The notes under the pieces were generated by a model. It was not told the origin of the DNA. It saw only the letters and a list, made by a program, of their open reading frames with translations, and did no database searches. DNA of 64,000 nt from Clostridiaceae bacterium. Lineage in GTDB: Bacteria; Bacillota; Clostridia; Oscillospirales; Acutalibacteraceae. The stretch is taken from the NCBI GenBank assembly GCA_016287385.1, contig JAEEWM010000001.1:1-64000 (forward strand), in the 5' to 3' direction. Both the position numbers and the translations under genes were made by a program. Each line of letters starts with the position of its first letter. Position 1 is the first letter of the stretch. This document shows positions 18,616-28,157 of this stretch, piece after piece.

Positions 18616-19074
18616 CTACGAAACGCCGTCAAAATATTTCATCATCGCCGTACAGCCGGCGAAAACGTCCGAATAAGTCTGCTCGAAATTGCCGTAATAC
18701 CACGGGTCGGCGACGTCGCGGCACTCGCCCGTAAACGACAGGAGCATTTTAATTTTTCCTTCGGGGTCGCCCCCGAAAATACGGCGAATATTGCGGTCGT
18801 TGTTTTTATCCATTATTACGAACAAATCGTATTTGCCGTAATCGTCAGCCGCAAGGCGAACGGCGCGCCGCTCCTCAAAAGGAATACCGTGCCGCCGCAT
18901 AAGCTCCTTTACCGGCGGATAGACGGGGTTGCCCTCTTCCTCACCGCTTGTCGCGGCGGAGGCGATATAAAACTCTTTTTCCCTACCGGCTTTCCTTACA
19001 AGGTCCTTCATCACGAATTCCGCGAGGGGACTGCGGCAGATATTGCCGTGGCAGACGAACATTATCTTTTTCAT
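18616..19074 (-). CDS. Low-molecular-weight protein tyrosine phosphatase
   Basis: The product is 152 residues, the normal length for this family. The phosphate loop CX5R is CHGNICRS (Cys8 nucleophile, Arg14) and the general acid lies in DPWYYG (Asp123). The start is the ATG at 19074, 10 nt after the preceding stop; the longer frame to 19110 would overlap the upstream gene and lacks the canonical N-terminus. The ribosome site is weak (GTGAGAA), consistent with coupling. It is the last gene of the histidine operon. Such enzymes often act on tyrosine-phosphorylated proteins or kinases, and nothing here ties it to histidine synthesis. It could equally dephosphorylate small metabolites. Confidence 0.9.
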   Translation of the reverse strand: MKKIMFVCHGNICRSPLAEFVMKDLVRKAGREKEFYIASAATSGEEEGNPVYPPVKELMRRHGIPFEERRAVRLAADDYGKYDLFVIMDKNNDRNIRRIFGGDPEGKIKMLLSFTGECRDVADPWYYGNFEQTYSDVFAGCTAMMKYFDGVS

Positions 19075-19084
19075 CGGTATTTTC

Positions 19085-19840
19085 TCACAGTAATTTTTCG
19101 TATTTTTCAAAGCCGAAGCATAAATTCTCTTTTTTGTGCGAATCGCTGTTAAGGACGAATCTGCCGCCGCGGCTTCTCAGATATTCAATTATTTCAACGC
19201 TCGGATAGGCGCCCGACTTAATGCCGCGCGCCATTGCGCCGGTGTTTATCTCAAACGGCTTTCCGGTTTCAAGCAGCGCGTCCGCCGCCGCGCGCCACGC
19301 GCGTTTATAGCGCGGGTGGTTTTCGTCAAACAGCACGCCGCCGTCGTTGTACTTTGTCACAAGGTCGAAGTGGGCTATAAAATCGCACTTTGTCACCTCG
19401 ACAACGCGGGCGAGCAGCTTATAATATTCCTCTGTGAAGGTATAAATGTCGCCGTCGAAGTGTTTAAGGCTTTTAAGGGTGTAATCGGGCGGCTCGTCCG
19501 TGGCGATAAGAATACCGCCCGCGTTTATAAAATGCACCGCGCCGATTATATAATCGTAGCCCTCCGCCGCGTGGTCGGAGAAATAATCCTGCTCAATACC
19601 GCAGGATATTTTTATTTTTTCCCTGTATTTTTCTTGAAGTCTTGCGATTTCCGCTTTATAAAGCGGCTCTGACTCCTTACCCTTCCAGTAAACTATTTCG
19701 CTGGGCATTGATATGTACGAGTGGTCGGAAAACCCTATTTCCGCGAGTCCCTTTTCTATCGCCGCCTCCGTCATCTGCTCCGGCGTATCTATGCCGTCGC
19801 TGAACGTGGTGTGGAGATGATAATCTTTAAGATACATCAA
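19085..19840 (-). CDS. hisK: PHP-type histidinol-phosphatase
   Basis: The 251-residue PHP-domain phosphoesterase would remove phosphate from L-histidinol phosphate, the penultimate step of the pathway. Metal-binding motifs of the PHP fold are visible: [10 protein letters not shown] at the N-terminus, FSDHSY, GIEQDYF and a late [14 protein letters not shown]. The start overlaps the hisIE stop by 4 nt. The window has no other histidinol-phosphatase and HisB here is only the dehydratase, so this gene completes the pathway. The symbol hisK is used for this type in Bacillota (hisJ in B. subtilis). Confidence 0.88.
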   Translation of the reverse strand: MMYLKDYHLHTTFSDGIDTPEQMTEAAIEKGLAEIGFSDHSYISMPSEIVYWKGKESEPLYKAEIARLQEKYREKIKISCGIEQDYFSDHAAEGYDYIIGAVHFINAGGILIATDEPPDYTLKSLKHFDGDIYTFTEEYYKLLARVVEVTKCDFIAHFDLVTKYNDGGVLFDENHPRYKRAWRAAADALLETGKPFEINTGAMARGIKSGAYPSVEIIEYLRSRGGRFVLNSDSHKKENLCFGFEKYEKLL

Positions 19841-20484
19841 ACCATTTTCTCCTGCTTGACTTTTTTATCTATAACGTGACGTGAGGCAAGCTCGTTCTTT
19901 ATATCTTCAAGACTTATGCCCGCCTCTATCATAAGCACCATTACGTGATAGGCGAGGTCGGCTATTTCGTAAACCGTTTCCGCCTTATCCTGCGCCTTGC
20001 CGGCGATTATTACCTCGGTGCACTCCTCGCCCACCTTTTTAAGTATTTTATCGAGTCCTTTTTCAAAGAGATAGGTGGTATAAGAGCCCTCTTTTTTATC
20101 GGTTTTTCTGCCTTTTATAAGGTCGTAGAGGTATTCGTAGGAGAAGACCTGCTCATCCTCGTTTTCAAAGACCTTTTCATTAAAGCAGGACTCTGTGCCG
20201 AGGTGGCAGGCGGGTCCCTCGGGGCGCACCGCCACAGTCAGCGCGTCGCGGTCGCAGTCGGCGGTTATGGACACTATGTGCTGATAGTTGCCGCTGGTCT
20301 CGCCTTTAAGCCACAATTCGTTCCGCGAGCGGCTGAAAAAGCAGGTAAGTTTCTTTTCCATCGATATTTTAAGACTTTCCTCGTTCATATACGCGAGGGT
20401 GAGCACTCTGCCGGTGTCCGCGTCGGTCACAATGGCGGGGATAAGCCCCTTTTCGTCAAATTTAAGTTCGTTTACGTTTATCAT
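19837..20484 (-). CDS. hisIE: Bifunctional PRA-CH hydrolase / PRA-PP pyrophosphatase
   Basis: The 215-residue protein fuses two early steps of histidine synthesis. The N-terminal ~110 residues are HisI (phosphoribosyl-AMP cyclohydrolase), with [11 protein letters not shown], the [15 protein letters not shown] motif and zinc-binding cysteines in TADCDRDAL and a later CHLGTESCF. The C-terminal ~95 residues are the helical HisE (phosphoribosyl-ATP pyrophosphohydrolase), with [15 protein letters not shown] and a conserved E..DL.YH helix. The gene follows hisF by a single nucleotide. Confidence 0.95.
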   Translation of the reverse strand: MINVNELKFDEKGLIPAIVTDADTGRVLTLAYMNEESLKISMEKKLTCFFSRSRNELWLKGETSGNYQHIVSITADCDRDALTVAVRPEGPACHLGTESCFNEKVFENEDEQVFSYEYLYDLIKGRKTDKKEGSYTTYLFEKGLDKILKKVGEECTEVIIAGKAQDKAETVYEIADLAYHVMVLMIEAGISLEDIKNELASRHVIDKKVKQEKMV

Positions 20485-20485
20485 A

Positions 20486-21250
20486 TTATCCTCCGAGTCT
20501 TGCGCTTATGCCGTTTTTCCGCATTTCTTCTTTAAGCTTGTTTATTTCTATCTCGCCGAAATGGAACACCGAGGCGGCAAGCCCCGCGTCCACACCCGGC
20601 ACGCTTTTGAAAAGGTTTATGAAATCTTCGATACTTCCCGCGCCGCCCGAGGCTATCACCGGCACCTTTACCGCTTCGCATACCTTTTTAAGCATTTCGA
20701 TATCGAAGCCGCGCTTTACGCCGTCGGTATCTATGGAGTTTACCACTACTTCGCCCGCGCCGCTTCCCACGCCGCGTTTTATCCACTCTATCGCTTCAAG
20801 TCCGGTGTTTTCCCTGCCGCCCTTCGCGAAAACGCGGAACACACCGTCCACCCGTTTTACGTCGACCGAAAGCACTACGCACTGGTCGCCGTAAAGCTTT
20901 GCCGCGCGCTCTAATAGCGAAGGATCCTTTATCGCGCCGGTGTTTACGCTTACCTTGTCCGCGCCGCAGGAGAGCACGCGCTCGAAATCCTCCGTGGTAT
21001 TGATGCCGCCGCCCACGGTAAGCGGAATAAACACGCCCGAGGCGGTTTCGCGAAGTATCTCGGTAAAGAGCTTTCGCCCGTCAGAAGAGGCGGTTATATC
21101 GTAGAAAACGAGCTCGTCCGCCCCGCAGGAGCTGTAATATTTCGCAAGCCCGACCGGCGAGTCCACCTCGCGCAAGCCCTCGAAATTCACTCCCTTTACC
21201 ACTCTGCCGTCACGCACGTCAAGGCAGGGTATTATTCTTTTGGTGATCAT
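20486..21250 (-). CDS. hisF: Imidazole glycerol phosphate synthase cyclase subunit
   Basis: The 254-residue (beta/alpha)8 barrel receives ammonia from HisH and forms imidazole glycerol phosphate and AICAR. The N-terminus [16 protein letters not shown] contains the catalytic Asp, and the second catalytic Asp lies in [14 protein letters not shown]. Phosphate-binding loops GGGI and ASGGAGS are present. The ATG overlaps the stop of hisA (ATGA), so the two are translationally coupled. Confidence 0.97.
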   Translation of the reverse strand: MITKRIIPCLDVRDGRVVKGVNFEGLREVDSPVGLAKYYSSCGADELVFYDITASSDGRKLFTEILRETASGVFIPLTVGGGINTTEDFERVLSCGADKVSVNTGAIKDPSLLERAAKLYGDQCVVLSVDVKRVDGVFRVFAKGGRENTGLEAIEWIKRGVGSGAGEVVVNSIDTDGVKRGFDIEMLKKVCEAVKVPVIASGGAGSIEDFINLFKSVPGVDAGLAASVFHFGEIEINKLKEEMRKNGISARLGG

Positions 21251-21960
21251 TTTGACACCTCTGTCGCTTCTTTTATATCTATCGCCCCGGTGTAATACGC
21301 CTTGCCGATTATCGCGCCGTAAACGCCGATACCGTTGAGGGCTTTTACATCGTCAAGCGAGCTTACGCCGCCCGAGGCGATTATGTTTATTCCCGTTTTG
21401 CCGACAATACTTTTATAAAGCTCCCTGTTTGTGCCGCGCATGGCGCCGTCAAGCGAAATATCGGTGCAAATGACGGTGCGAACGCCCTTTTGTTCGTTTT
21501 CAAGCAGGAACTGTTCGGCGGTAAGAGCGGTGGTTTTCGTCCAGCCGTCCACCGCGACAAAGCCGTCCTTTATATCGATACCCACGGCGATTTTTTCGCC
21601 GAATTCCTCTACCGCGCGCACGGTAAATTCGGGGTCCTTTGCCGCCGCCGTGCCGAGGATGACCCGCTTTACGCCCGCGGCGAGGTATTTTTCTATTGTT
21701 TCGATACTCCTCACGCCGCCGCCGACTTCGGCGCAAAGTCCCGAAGTCTTCACGATATCGGCTATAACGTCAAAATTCGGCGTTTTGCCGCTTTTTGCGC
21801 CGTCGAGATCCACTATGTGTATCCACTGTGCGCCCTTTTCCTTAAAATCGAGCGCGATTCTTACCGGGTCGCCCGAGTAGACCGTCTTTTTCTCATAATC
21901 GCCTTTATAAAGGCGAACGGCGTTGCCCTCGATTATATCAATGGCGGGTAAAATTATCAT
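21247..21960 (-). CDS. hisA: ProFAR isomerase
   Basis: The product is 237 residues from the ATG at 21960 (MIILPAIDI), which overlaps the hisH stop by 4 nt; the open frame seven codons longer would intrude into hisH and lacks the conserved start. HisA converts ProFAR to PRFAR. Motifs include PAIDIIEGNAVRL with the catalytic Asp, the half-barrel counterpart ICTDISLDGAMRG, and phosphate loops GGGVRS and ASGGVSS. It sits between hisH and hisF as in most operons. Confidence 0.96.
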   Translation of the reverse strand: MIILPAIDIIEGNAVRLYKGDYEKKTVYSGDPVRIALDFKEKGAQWIHIVDLDGAKSGKTPNFDVIADIVKTSGLCAEVGGGVRSIETIEKYLAAGVKRVILGTAAAKDPEFTVRAVEEFGEKIAVGIDIKDGFVAVDGWTKTTALTAEQFLLENEQKGVRTVICTDISLDGAMRGTNRELYKSIVGKTGINIIASGGVSSLDDVKALNGIGVYGAIIGKAYYTGAIDIKEATEVSK

Positions 21961-22580
21961 CTGCTTTTCTCCGTTTCGCAAAATGCCTTTAATATTTTAA
22001 GCCCCGCTTTGCCGCTTTTTTCCGGATGGAACTGACAGCCGATAACATTGCCGTTTGCCGCCGCCGCGGTAAGCGGCGCGCCGTATTCGGCGGTCGCAAG
22101 CACGAATTCCTCCGGCGTATCGGCGTAAAACGAGTGCACGAAATATACGTGATCGCCCTCGCTCGAATATTTGAAAGCGGGATGCTTTTTACCGTGGAAA
22201 TTCAGCGCGTTCCAGCCCATGTGAGGGATTTTAAGGTCGCCGCTTATAACGTCGCTTATCGGGCGAACCGCGCCCGGAATGAGCGCGAGACCCGCGTGCT
22301 CGCCGTACTCGAAGCTTTTTTCAAAAAGCAGCTGCATACCGAGGCAGATGCCGAGTATCGGCTTGCCGCTTTTCGCCTCGTCTTTAAGCAGTATATCGAG
22401 GTTTTGCTCTTTAAGCTTTTTCGCGGCGTCGCCGAACGCGCCTACACCCGGCAAGACTATTTTATCGGCGTTTTTAATTTCGCTTTTATCGCTTGTGACG
22501 ACGGCGTTTTCACCTACCGCCGCAAACGAGCATTTGAGGGAAAAAAGGTTCCCCACGCCGTAATCGACTATCGCTATCAT
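21957..22580 (-). CDS. hisH: Imidazole glycerol phosphate synthase glutaminase subunit
   Basis: The 207-residue class-I glutamine amidotransferase supplies ammonia to HisF. The nucleophile cysteine lies in GICLGMQLLFE, and the His-x-Glu of the triad in GCQFHPEKSG. The N-terminal IVDYGVGNLFSL is typical of HisH. Its start codon shares a base with the hisB stop (TAATG). Confidence 0.97.
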   Translation of the reverse strand: MIAIVDYGVGNLFSLKCSFAAVGENAVVTSDKSEIKNADKIVLPGVGAFGDAAKKLKEQNLDILLKDEAKSGKPILGICLGMQLLFEKSFEYGEHAGLALIPGAVRPISDVISGDLKIPHMGWNALNFHGKKHPAFKYSSEGDHVYFVHSFYADTPEEFVLATAEYGAPLTAAAANGNVIGCQFHPEKSGKAGLKILKAFCETEKSR

Positions 22581-23167
22581 TAAAGAACTCCTTTTGTAGA
22601 GGGTATTTCGTCTTTGTATTTTTCATCGACCGCTGTCGCCGCGAGAAAACAGCGGGCGACCGCCTTGTATATGCCTTCTGCTATGTGGTGAGTGTTTTTG
22701 CCCGATATTTTTCTTATGTGAAGCGAGCATTTCGCTTCGCGCACGAAGCCGAGCCAGAACTCCTCGACAAGCTCGGTATCGAAATCACCCACCTTCTGCG
22801 CGGGCATATCGGCGATAAACACAAGCTGCGCCCTGCCGGAAAAATCGACGGCGGCAAGAATGAGCGTTTCATCCATGGGAAGCAGTATATCGCCGTAGCG
22901 GCGTATGCCGCGCTTGTCCGAAAGCGCCGAACAAAACGCCGAGCCGAGCGCGATACCGATATCCTCAACGGTGTGGTGGTAATCAACGTATGTATCGCCC
23001 TTGCAGCTTACTTCAAGGTCAAATCTGCCGTGCGAGGCAAAAAGCGTCAGCATATGATCAAGAAAACCGCAGCCGGTATCAATACGGCTCTTTCCCGTGC
23101 CGTCAAGGTTGAGCTTCAGCTTTATATCGGTTTCGGCGGTTTTTCTGTTTATTTCGGCTATCCTCAT
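22580..23167 (-). CDS. hisB: Imidazoleglycerol-phosphate dehydratase
   Basis: The 195-residue protein is the monofunctional dehydratase only, without the N-terminal phosphatase domain found in enterobacterial HisB. Metal-binding motifs are DTGCGFLDHML, DYHHTVEDIGI and a C-terminal SGKNTHHIAEGIYKA. Its start overlaps the hisC stop by 4 nt. The missing phosphatase is provided by the PHP enzyme later in the operon. Confidence 0.97.
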   Translation of the reverse strand: MRIAEINRKTAETDIKLKLNLDGTGKSRIDTGCGFLDHMLTLFASHGRFDLEVSCKGDTYVDYHHTVEDIGIALGSAFCSALSDKRGIRRYGDILLPMDETLILAAVDFSGRAQLVFIADMPAQKVGDFDTELVEEFWLGFVREAKCSLHIRKISGKNTHHIAEGIYKAVARCFLAATAVDEKYKDEIPSTKGVL

Positions 23168-24216
23168 AATATTTCCTCCAGAGCGTGAAGCAGGGCGTCC
23201 GTCTCCTCGCGGCTCCCCACCGTGATACGGACGTAGCCGTTAAGACGGGGAGTATCGAAATGGCGCACAAGAACGCCTTTTTCTTTGAGTTTAAGGTAAA
23301 TATCCTTGCCCGGCACGCCCTCTTTTTTCGCAAACAGGAAGTTTGCGCGCGAATCCGTAAGCGTAAATCCGAGCTTTTTAAGCTTTGCCGCAAGATATTC
23401 GCGGTTTTCTATGATTTTATCCCGGCAGAAGCGAAAATACTCCGCGTCGCACAGCGCGCCCAGCCCCGCCGCCTGAGTCATACGGTTCACGTTATAGGGG
23501 TTGGTCGAATACTTTATCCTGTTAAGGTCGCTTATAAGCTCCCTGTTGCCTATCGCAAATCCCAGTCTGGCGCCGGCGAGCGAGCGCGATTTTGAAAAGG
23601 TGCGCACCACCAGCAGATTATCGTATTTCTTTATAAGCGGGACGGCGGTCTCGCCGCCGAAATCAACGTACGCCTCGTCTACTACGACTACGTTTTTCGG
23701 GTTGCTCTCTACGATTTTTTCAATATCGGAAACGGAAATCGCCATACCCGTAGGCGCGTTGGGGTTTGCTATAAACACCGTCTTGTTTATGCCGACGTAG
23801 TCGTCCGCGTCAAGCGAAAAATCGCTTTTAAGCGGTATTTCGGTCGCGGGGACGCCGTAGAGGTCCGCAAAGACCTTATAAAAGCCGTAGGTTATATCGG
23901 GGAACGCCGCGCCGCTTTTTTTATCGCAGAAAGCGGCAAAGGCGAACCACAGCGCCTCATCCGAGCCGTTGGTGAAAATCACCTCGTCCTTTTCTATGCC
24001 GAACTCCTCCGCCGCGGCGGCTTTAAGGTCGCGGCATTCGGGGTCGCTGTACAGCTGCATCTGTGCCGCGGCAAGGCGGCAAAGGCGCAGTGCGTACGGC
24101 GAGGGGGGAAAGGGCGACTCGTTGGTGTTAAGCTTTACGTACTCCCTTTCCTTCGGCTGTTCGCCGGGCGTATAAACCGTCAGGTCCTTTAAGCTATCGT
24201 TTAGAAATCTGCTCAT
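23164..24216 (-). CDS. hisC: Histidinol-phosphate aminotransferase
   Basis: The 350-residue fold-type I PLP aminotransferase converts imidazole-acetol phosphate and glutamate to histidinol phosphate. The PLP lysine is in RTFSKSRSLAGARLGFAIG, the cofactor-binding Asp in VVVDEAYVDF, and the N-terminal KLNTNESPFPPSP is the HisC substrate loop. It overlaps hisD by 4 nt. Confidence 0.95.
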   Translation of the reverse strand: MSRFLNDSLKDLTVYTPGEQPKEREYVKLNTNESPFPPSPYALRLCRLAAAQMQLYSDPECRDLKAAAAEEFGIEKDEVIFTNGSDEALWFAFAAFCDKKSGAAFPDITYGFYKVFADLYGVPATEIPLKSDFSLDADDYVGINKTVFIANPNAPTGMAISVSDIEKIVESNPKNVVVVDEAYVDFGGETAVPLIKKYDNLLVVRTFSKSRSLAGARLGFAIGNRELISDLNRIKYSTNPYNVNRMTQAAGLGALCDAEYFRFCRDKIIENREYLAAKLKKLGFTLTDSRANFLFAKKEGVPGKDIYLKLKEKGVLVRHFDTPRLNGYVRITVGSREETDALLHALEEIL

Positions 24217-25490
24217 TTTTTCTTCTCCGTACGAATAGTCGCGCTCTTCGCGTGAGCGGTAAGTCCTTCCGCCGTCGCGAAAGCAGCGATTTTTCCGGCA
24301 ACCGCCGCGAGCGCCTCTTTTGTATAATAAGTAAACTGTGTTTTCTTTATAAAATCGTCTACCGAAAGCGGACTCGAAAACTTCGCCGTACCGCTTGTGG
24401 GCAGAGTGTGATTGGGTCCCGCGAAATAATCGCCGAGCGCCTCGGGACAGCTGCGTCCGAGAAATACCGAGCCGGCGTGACGCACCTTTTCAAAGCACGC
24501 CCACGGGTCGTCCACGCAAAGCTCTAAATGCTCGGGCGCGATTTCGTTGGCAAGCTCTATCGCGCCGTCAAGGTCGCCTGTGACGATGATTTTGGAGTTT
24601 CCGTCTATCGCGGCGCGGGCTATTTCCTCGCGTGAGAGCGCGGGCAGCTGCTCTTCAATGCTTTTTGCCACCGCGAGGGCAAGCTCTTTACTGTCGGTTA
24701 TAAGCACCGCGGTGGCAAGACGGTCGTGCTCGGCTTGCGAGAGCATATCAGCCGCGAGCACGTCGGGGTCGCTCTTACAGTCGGACACTATCATTATCTC
24801 GCTCGGTCCTGCTATCATATCGATGGAAACCTCGCCGTATACCTGCCGTTTCGCCTCGGCGACAAAGGCGTTGCCGGGGCCGACTATTTTATCGGCTTTC
24901 GGTATGCTTTCGGTGCCGTAGGCGAGCGCCGCTATCGCCTGCGCGCCGCCGACCTTGAATATCTTATCCACACCGGCGATACTCGCCGCCGCTAAAATCG
25001 CGGGGTTTATTTTTCCGTCCTTATCGGGCGGGGTGACTATCATTACCTGCTTACAGCCGGCTATTTTCGCCGGTATACTGTCCATAAGCACGGTGGAAGG
25101 GTATGCCGCCGTGCCGCCGGGAACGTAAAGCCCCGCGACGTCGACCGGCACTATTTTTTGCCCGGTTATAGCGCCGCGCTTCTCGGTCTTAAAGCCCTCG
25201 CGCTTTTGCATTTTATGAAATGCGCGGATGTTTTCCGCCGCCTCGCGCATTATTTCGAGCAGCTTTATGTCGGTGGCGGCGACCGCCTCTTCTATCTCTT
25301 TTTTGCTTACTTCAAGCGTTTGAAGCCGCGCTTTATCAAACTTTTCGGTATAGTAGAAAAGCGCCTTATCGCCGTTTTTCCTTACTTCCTCTATTATATC
25401 CGCGACTGTCTTCTGCACGTCGGCTCTTTTGACCGCGCGGTCAAATATTTCCTCGCGCTTCACCGCGCCGTATTCTAAAATTTTTATCAT
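24213..25490 (-). CDS. hisD: Histidinol dehydrogenase
   Basis: The 425-residue zinc enzyme performs the last two NAD-dependent oxidations to histidine. Signature segments include IAGPSEIMIV, VDMLSQAEHD-like (AADMLSQAEHDRLATAV), APEHLELCVDDP and the C-terminal PTSGTAKFSSPLSVDDFIKK. All zinc and catalytic histidines expected in these segments are present. It overlaps the upstream hisZ-hisG fusion by 4 nt. Confidence 0.97.
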   Translation of the reverse strand: MIKILEYGAVKREEIFDRAVKRADVQKTVADIIEEVRKNGDKALFYYTEKFDKARLQTLEVSKKEIEEAVAATDIKLLEIMREAAENIRAFHKMQKREGFKTEKRGAITGQKIVPVDVAGLYVPGGTAAYPSTVLMDSIPAKIAGCKQVMIVTPPDKDGKINPAILAAASIAGVDKIFKVGGAQAIAALAYGTESIPKADKIVGPGNAFVAEAKRQVYGEVSIDMIAGPSEIMIVSDCKSDPDVLAADMLSQAEHDRLATAVLITDSKELALAVAKSIEEQLPALSREEIARAAIDGNSKIIVTGDLDGAIELANEIAPEHLELCVDDPWACFEKVRHAGSVFLGRSCPEALGDYFAGPNHTLPTSGTAKFSSPLSVDDFIKKTQFTYYTKEALAAVAGKIAAFATAEGLTAHAKSATIRTEKKK

Positions 25491-27040
25491 TTTTTACCCT
25501 CCGAAACGCCGGTAAGCTTTCCCGCTATTTCTTCTATTCTTTCGCCCTTGAAGCCGTAGGAGGCGCGGTTTGCGATAAGCCGCGCGCTTACGGGGGCTAT
25601 TTCGTCTATCACTTCGAGGTCGTTTTCTTTAAGCGTGGTGCCGGTCTCGACGATATCCACTATCACGTCGCTGAGTCCCAGTATGGGCGCGACCTCTATC
25701 GAGCCGTTAAGCTTTATGACCTCTATATCCCTGCCGCCCGTGCGGTAATACTTGCGGGCGATGTTTTCAAACTTCGTCGCGACCACGAGCGCGCGGCTGG
25801 TATCGTCGACGTAGCCCTTCGGCGCCGCCGCCGCCATACGGCATTTGCCGATTTTAAGGTCGGCGAGCTCGTATATCTCCGGCTCATATTCAAGCAGTAT
25901 ATCCTTGCCCGCGACGCCTATATCCGCCGCGCCTTTTTCAACGTATTTTGCCACGTCGGTCGGTTTGACCCAGAAAAAGCGCAGTTTTTCTTCTCTGTTC
26001 TCAAAAATCAGCTTGCGGTTATCGTCGCTCATATCGGGCGTGCCTATACCGGCGGAAGTGAACATTGAGAATACCTTTTCGCCCAGTCTGCCCTTGGGCA
26101 CCGCGACGTTTACAAAGCCGTCGTCCGCGGCGGTCTTTTTCACGGCGCCGTCGAGCTTGTCGGTGTAAACCGCAAACCCTATTGCCTTTGAGGAGCGCCC
26201 CATTTTTTTCATGAGATTATCGTATCTGCCGCCCGAAAGCACGGTATCGGAAACACCGCCGATATAGCCCTTGAAAACGGTGCCGTTATAGTAGTTCATA
26301 TCGCCTGTGACCGAAAAATCGACCGTAATTTTGTCCGAATCCTCTTCCGCCGAAAGACCTTCAAGCAGCTCCAGAAACTCTTCCTTGCTTTCGCCGCCGA
26401 GCGGTGAAAGCACACATTTAAGCTTTTCGGCGACATCTTTCACACTGCCGTGCAAATCGAGAAGTTCTTTGAGCATACGGGTATATTCGTTATCCGTGTG
26501 CGCCGTGAGCGCGTCGCGGTTTTTGAAAGCGACGGCGTCGTAAAGCCGGCTTCTTTCGGCTTCATCCTCACTTGCGAGGGTAACCGCCGCCTTTATAATA
26601 TCGAGGTTTGAAAGCGCGAGCACATACTCGCCGCCCAAGAGCGACAGACTCTCTCTCGCCGTTTTTACGGTATCGCAAACGGTTTTCCCGTCAACCTCGC
26701 CGATACACTCGACGCCCACCTGCGCCATTTCGCGGAAAACGCCGCTTTCCTTTGAAAAGCGGAAGACGTTTTCGTTATAGTACACCTTCTGAAGCCCGCC
26801 GCTGTCCTTGCTGTTTTTGATTATTGAAAGGGTCACGTCGGGTTTAAGCGCCATAAGGCGACCGCCCTCGGTAAAGGTTATAACGTTATCCGAAATCAGA
26901 AAATCCTTGTTTTTGGCGTACAAATCGTACTCCTCGAACTTGCTCATACGATATCTTCTGAAGCCGCGGTTTACGAACAGCTCCCTTAAAGCAAAGGTGA
27001 TTTTTTCACTTTTCTGCAAAACCTTGTCATTTACTGTCAT
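25487..27040 (-). CDS. hisZG: Fused HisZ-HisG ATP phosphoribosyltransferase
   Basis: The 517-residue protein joins the regulatory and catalytic parts of ATP phosphoribosyltransferase, the first step of the pathway. Residues 1 to about 300 are HisZ, a histidyl-tRNA-synthetase paralogue: FEEYDLY, ALKPDVT, QVGVECIG, VLSGGRYDNL and AIGFAVY are visible. From about residue 308, VAVPKGRLGEKVF begins a short-form HisG (~205 residues) ending after the PRPP loop DVIVDIVETGTTLKEN. No stop or frameshift separates them. In most organisms with short HisG the two are separate genes forming a hetero-octamer, so this is a fusion. GGGAGA precedes the ATG. It heads the operon behind a strong promoter. Confidence 0.95.
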   Translation of the reverse strand: MTVNDKVLQKSEKITFALRELFVNRGFRRYRMSKFEEYDLYAKNKDFLISDNVITFTEGGRLMALKPDVTLSIIKNSKDSGGLQKVYYNENVFRFSKESGVFREMAQVGVECIGEVDGKTVCDTVKTARESLSLLGGEYVLALSNLDIIKAAVTLASEDEAERSRLYDAVAFKNRDALTAHTDNEYTRMLKELLDLHGSVKDVAEKLKCVLSPLGGESKEEFLELLEGLSAEEDSDKITVDFSVTGDMNYYNGTVFKGYIGGVSDTVLSGGRYDNLMKKMGRSSKAIGFAVYTDKLDGAVKKTAADDGFVNVAVPKGRLGEKVFSMFTSAGIGTPDMSDDNRKLIFENREEKLRFFWVKPTDVAKYVEKGAADIGVAGKDILLEYEPEIYELADLKIGKCRMAAAAPKGYVDDTSRALVVATKFENIARKYYRTGGRDIEVIKLNGSIEVAPILGLSDVIVDIVETGTTLKENDLEVIDEIAPVSARLIANRASYGFKGERIEEIAGKLTGVSEGKK

Positions 27041-27076
27041 TGTATTCTCCCTATGCGGAAATTTTGAACATACTAC

Positions 27077-27105
27077 ACTTTATCACATTAAAGCACTAAA
27101 GTCAA
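27077..27105 (-). promoter_or_regulatory. Promoter of the histidine operon
   Basis: On the minus strand TTGACT (27100-27105), a 17 bp spacer and TAAAGT (27077-27082) lie 37 bp upstream of the hisZG start. The leader would be only about 30 nt, too short for a T-box or attenuator, so transcription control would have to act at the promoter. Confidence 0.75.
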
Positions 27106-27126
27106 CCTTTTTTTGAAAAAACGCCG

Positions 27127-27154
27127 AAAAACCGCGAATATTCGCGGTTTTTTC
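27127..27154. terminator. Terminator between argF and the his promoter
   Basis: A near-perfect palindrome, AAACCGCGAATATTCGCGGTTT, has A/T runs on both sides. In the minus direction it follows argF by about 10 nt and ends the arginine operon ahead of the histidine promoter. Confidence 0.88.
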
Positions 27155-27164
27155 TTTGTATCAT

Positions 27165-28148
27165 TTATAACATCGCCGCCATCACGGCTTTTATTGTGTG
27201 CATACGGTTTTCCGCTTCATCGAAAACTATCGACTGTTTACCCTCGAAGACGCCGTCGGTCACTTCAAGGCAGGAAAGCCCCCTCGCCTTGCAGACCTCG
27301 GCGCCCGTCTCGGTGTTGAGGTCGTGAAAAGCGGGCAGGCAGTGCATAAAGCGGCACTGTTCTCCCGCCGCCTCCATAATTTTTTCGTTGACCTGATAAG
27401 GATAGAGGTCGCTTATGCGCTTGTCCCACGCCGCGGCGCTTTCGCCCATCGATACCCACACGTCGGTATAAATCACGTCGGCTCCCTTTACGGCGGCAAG
27501 CGGGTCGGTTTCGAAGGTTATTTTGCCGCCCGTTTTCTTTGCGATATCAAGGCAGGTTTCTGTAAGCTCCTTTTCGGGAAAATACTCCGTTGGCGCGCAA
27601 ACGGTAAATTGGAGTCCCGTTTTCGCGCTTCCCACCATAAGCGAGTTGCCCATATTATATCGCGCGTCGCCCATGTAAACGAGCTTTTTGCCCGCAAGCG
27701 CGCCGAAATGCTCCCTTATTGTCAGAAAATCGGCTAAAATCTGCGTGGGGTGAAATTCGTTCGTAAGTCCGTTGAAGACCGGCACACCGGCGTAGCGCGC
27801 CAGAGTTTCCACCCTTTCCTGACCGAAGCCGCGGTACTCTATGCCGTCAAACATTCTGCCGAGCACGCGCGCGGTATCGGCGATACTCTCTTTCTTGCCG
27901 AGCTGTGAGGAGGACGGGTCGAGGTATACGGCGTTCATGCCGAGGTCCGCGGCCGCCACCTCAAAGGCGCAGCGCGTTCTCGTGCTGGTTTTTTCAAATA
28001 CCAGCGCGATATTTTTGCCACGGCAGAGGTTGTGCGGTATTCCTTTTTTCTTTTTTTCCTTAAGCTCCGCCGCAAGGTCTATAAGATACTCTATCTCCTC
28101 CGGCGTAAAATCGAGCAGTTTTAAGAAGCTTCTTCCTTTAAGATTCAT
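27165..28148 (-). CDS. argF: Ornithine carbamoyltransferase
   Basis: The 327-residue protein transfers carbamoyl phosphate to ornithine to give citrulline. The carbamoyl-phosphate loop is [14 protein letters not shown], and the ornithine/catalytic motif is MHCLPAFHD (Cys in HCLP). The length is normal for the family. AAGGAG in front of the ATG lies right at the edge of the inverted-repeat element 28158-28436. It is the last gene of the arginine operon, separated from carB by that element, so its expression may depend on read-through. Confidence 0.97.
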   Translation of the reverse strand: MNLKGRSFLKLLDFTPEEIEYLIDLAAELKEKKKKGIPHNLCRGKNIALVFEKTSTRTRCAFEVAAADLGMNAVYLDPSSSQLGKKESIADTARVLGRMFDGIEYRGFGQERVETLARYAGVPVFNGLTNEFHPTQILADFLTIREHFGALAGKKLVYMGDARYNMGNSLMVGSAKTGLQFTVCAPTEYFPEKELTETCLDIAKKTGGKITFETDPLAAVKGADVIYTDVWVSMGESAAAWDKRISDLYPYQVNEKIMEAAGEQCRFMHCLPAFHDLNTETGAEVCKARGLSCLEVTDGVFEGKQSIVFDEAENRMHTIKAVMAAML

Positions 28149-28157
28149 AGTATCTCC

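Noticed and set aside
27041-27076. T-box or his attenuator upstream of hisZG
   Set aside because: The leader is only about 30 nt; no specifier hairpin or terminator fits.
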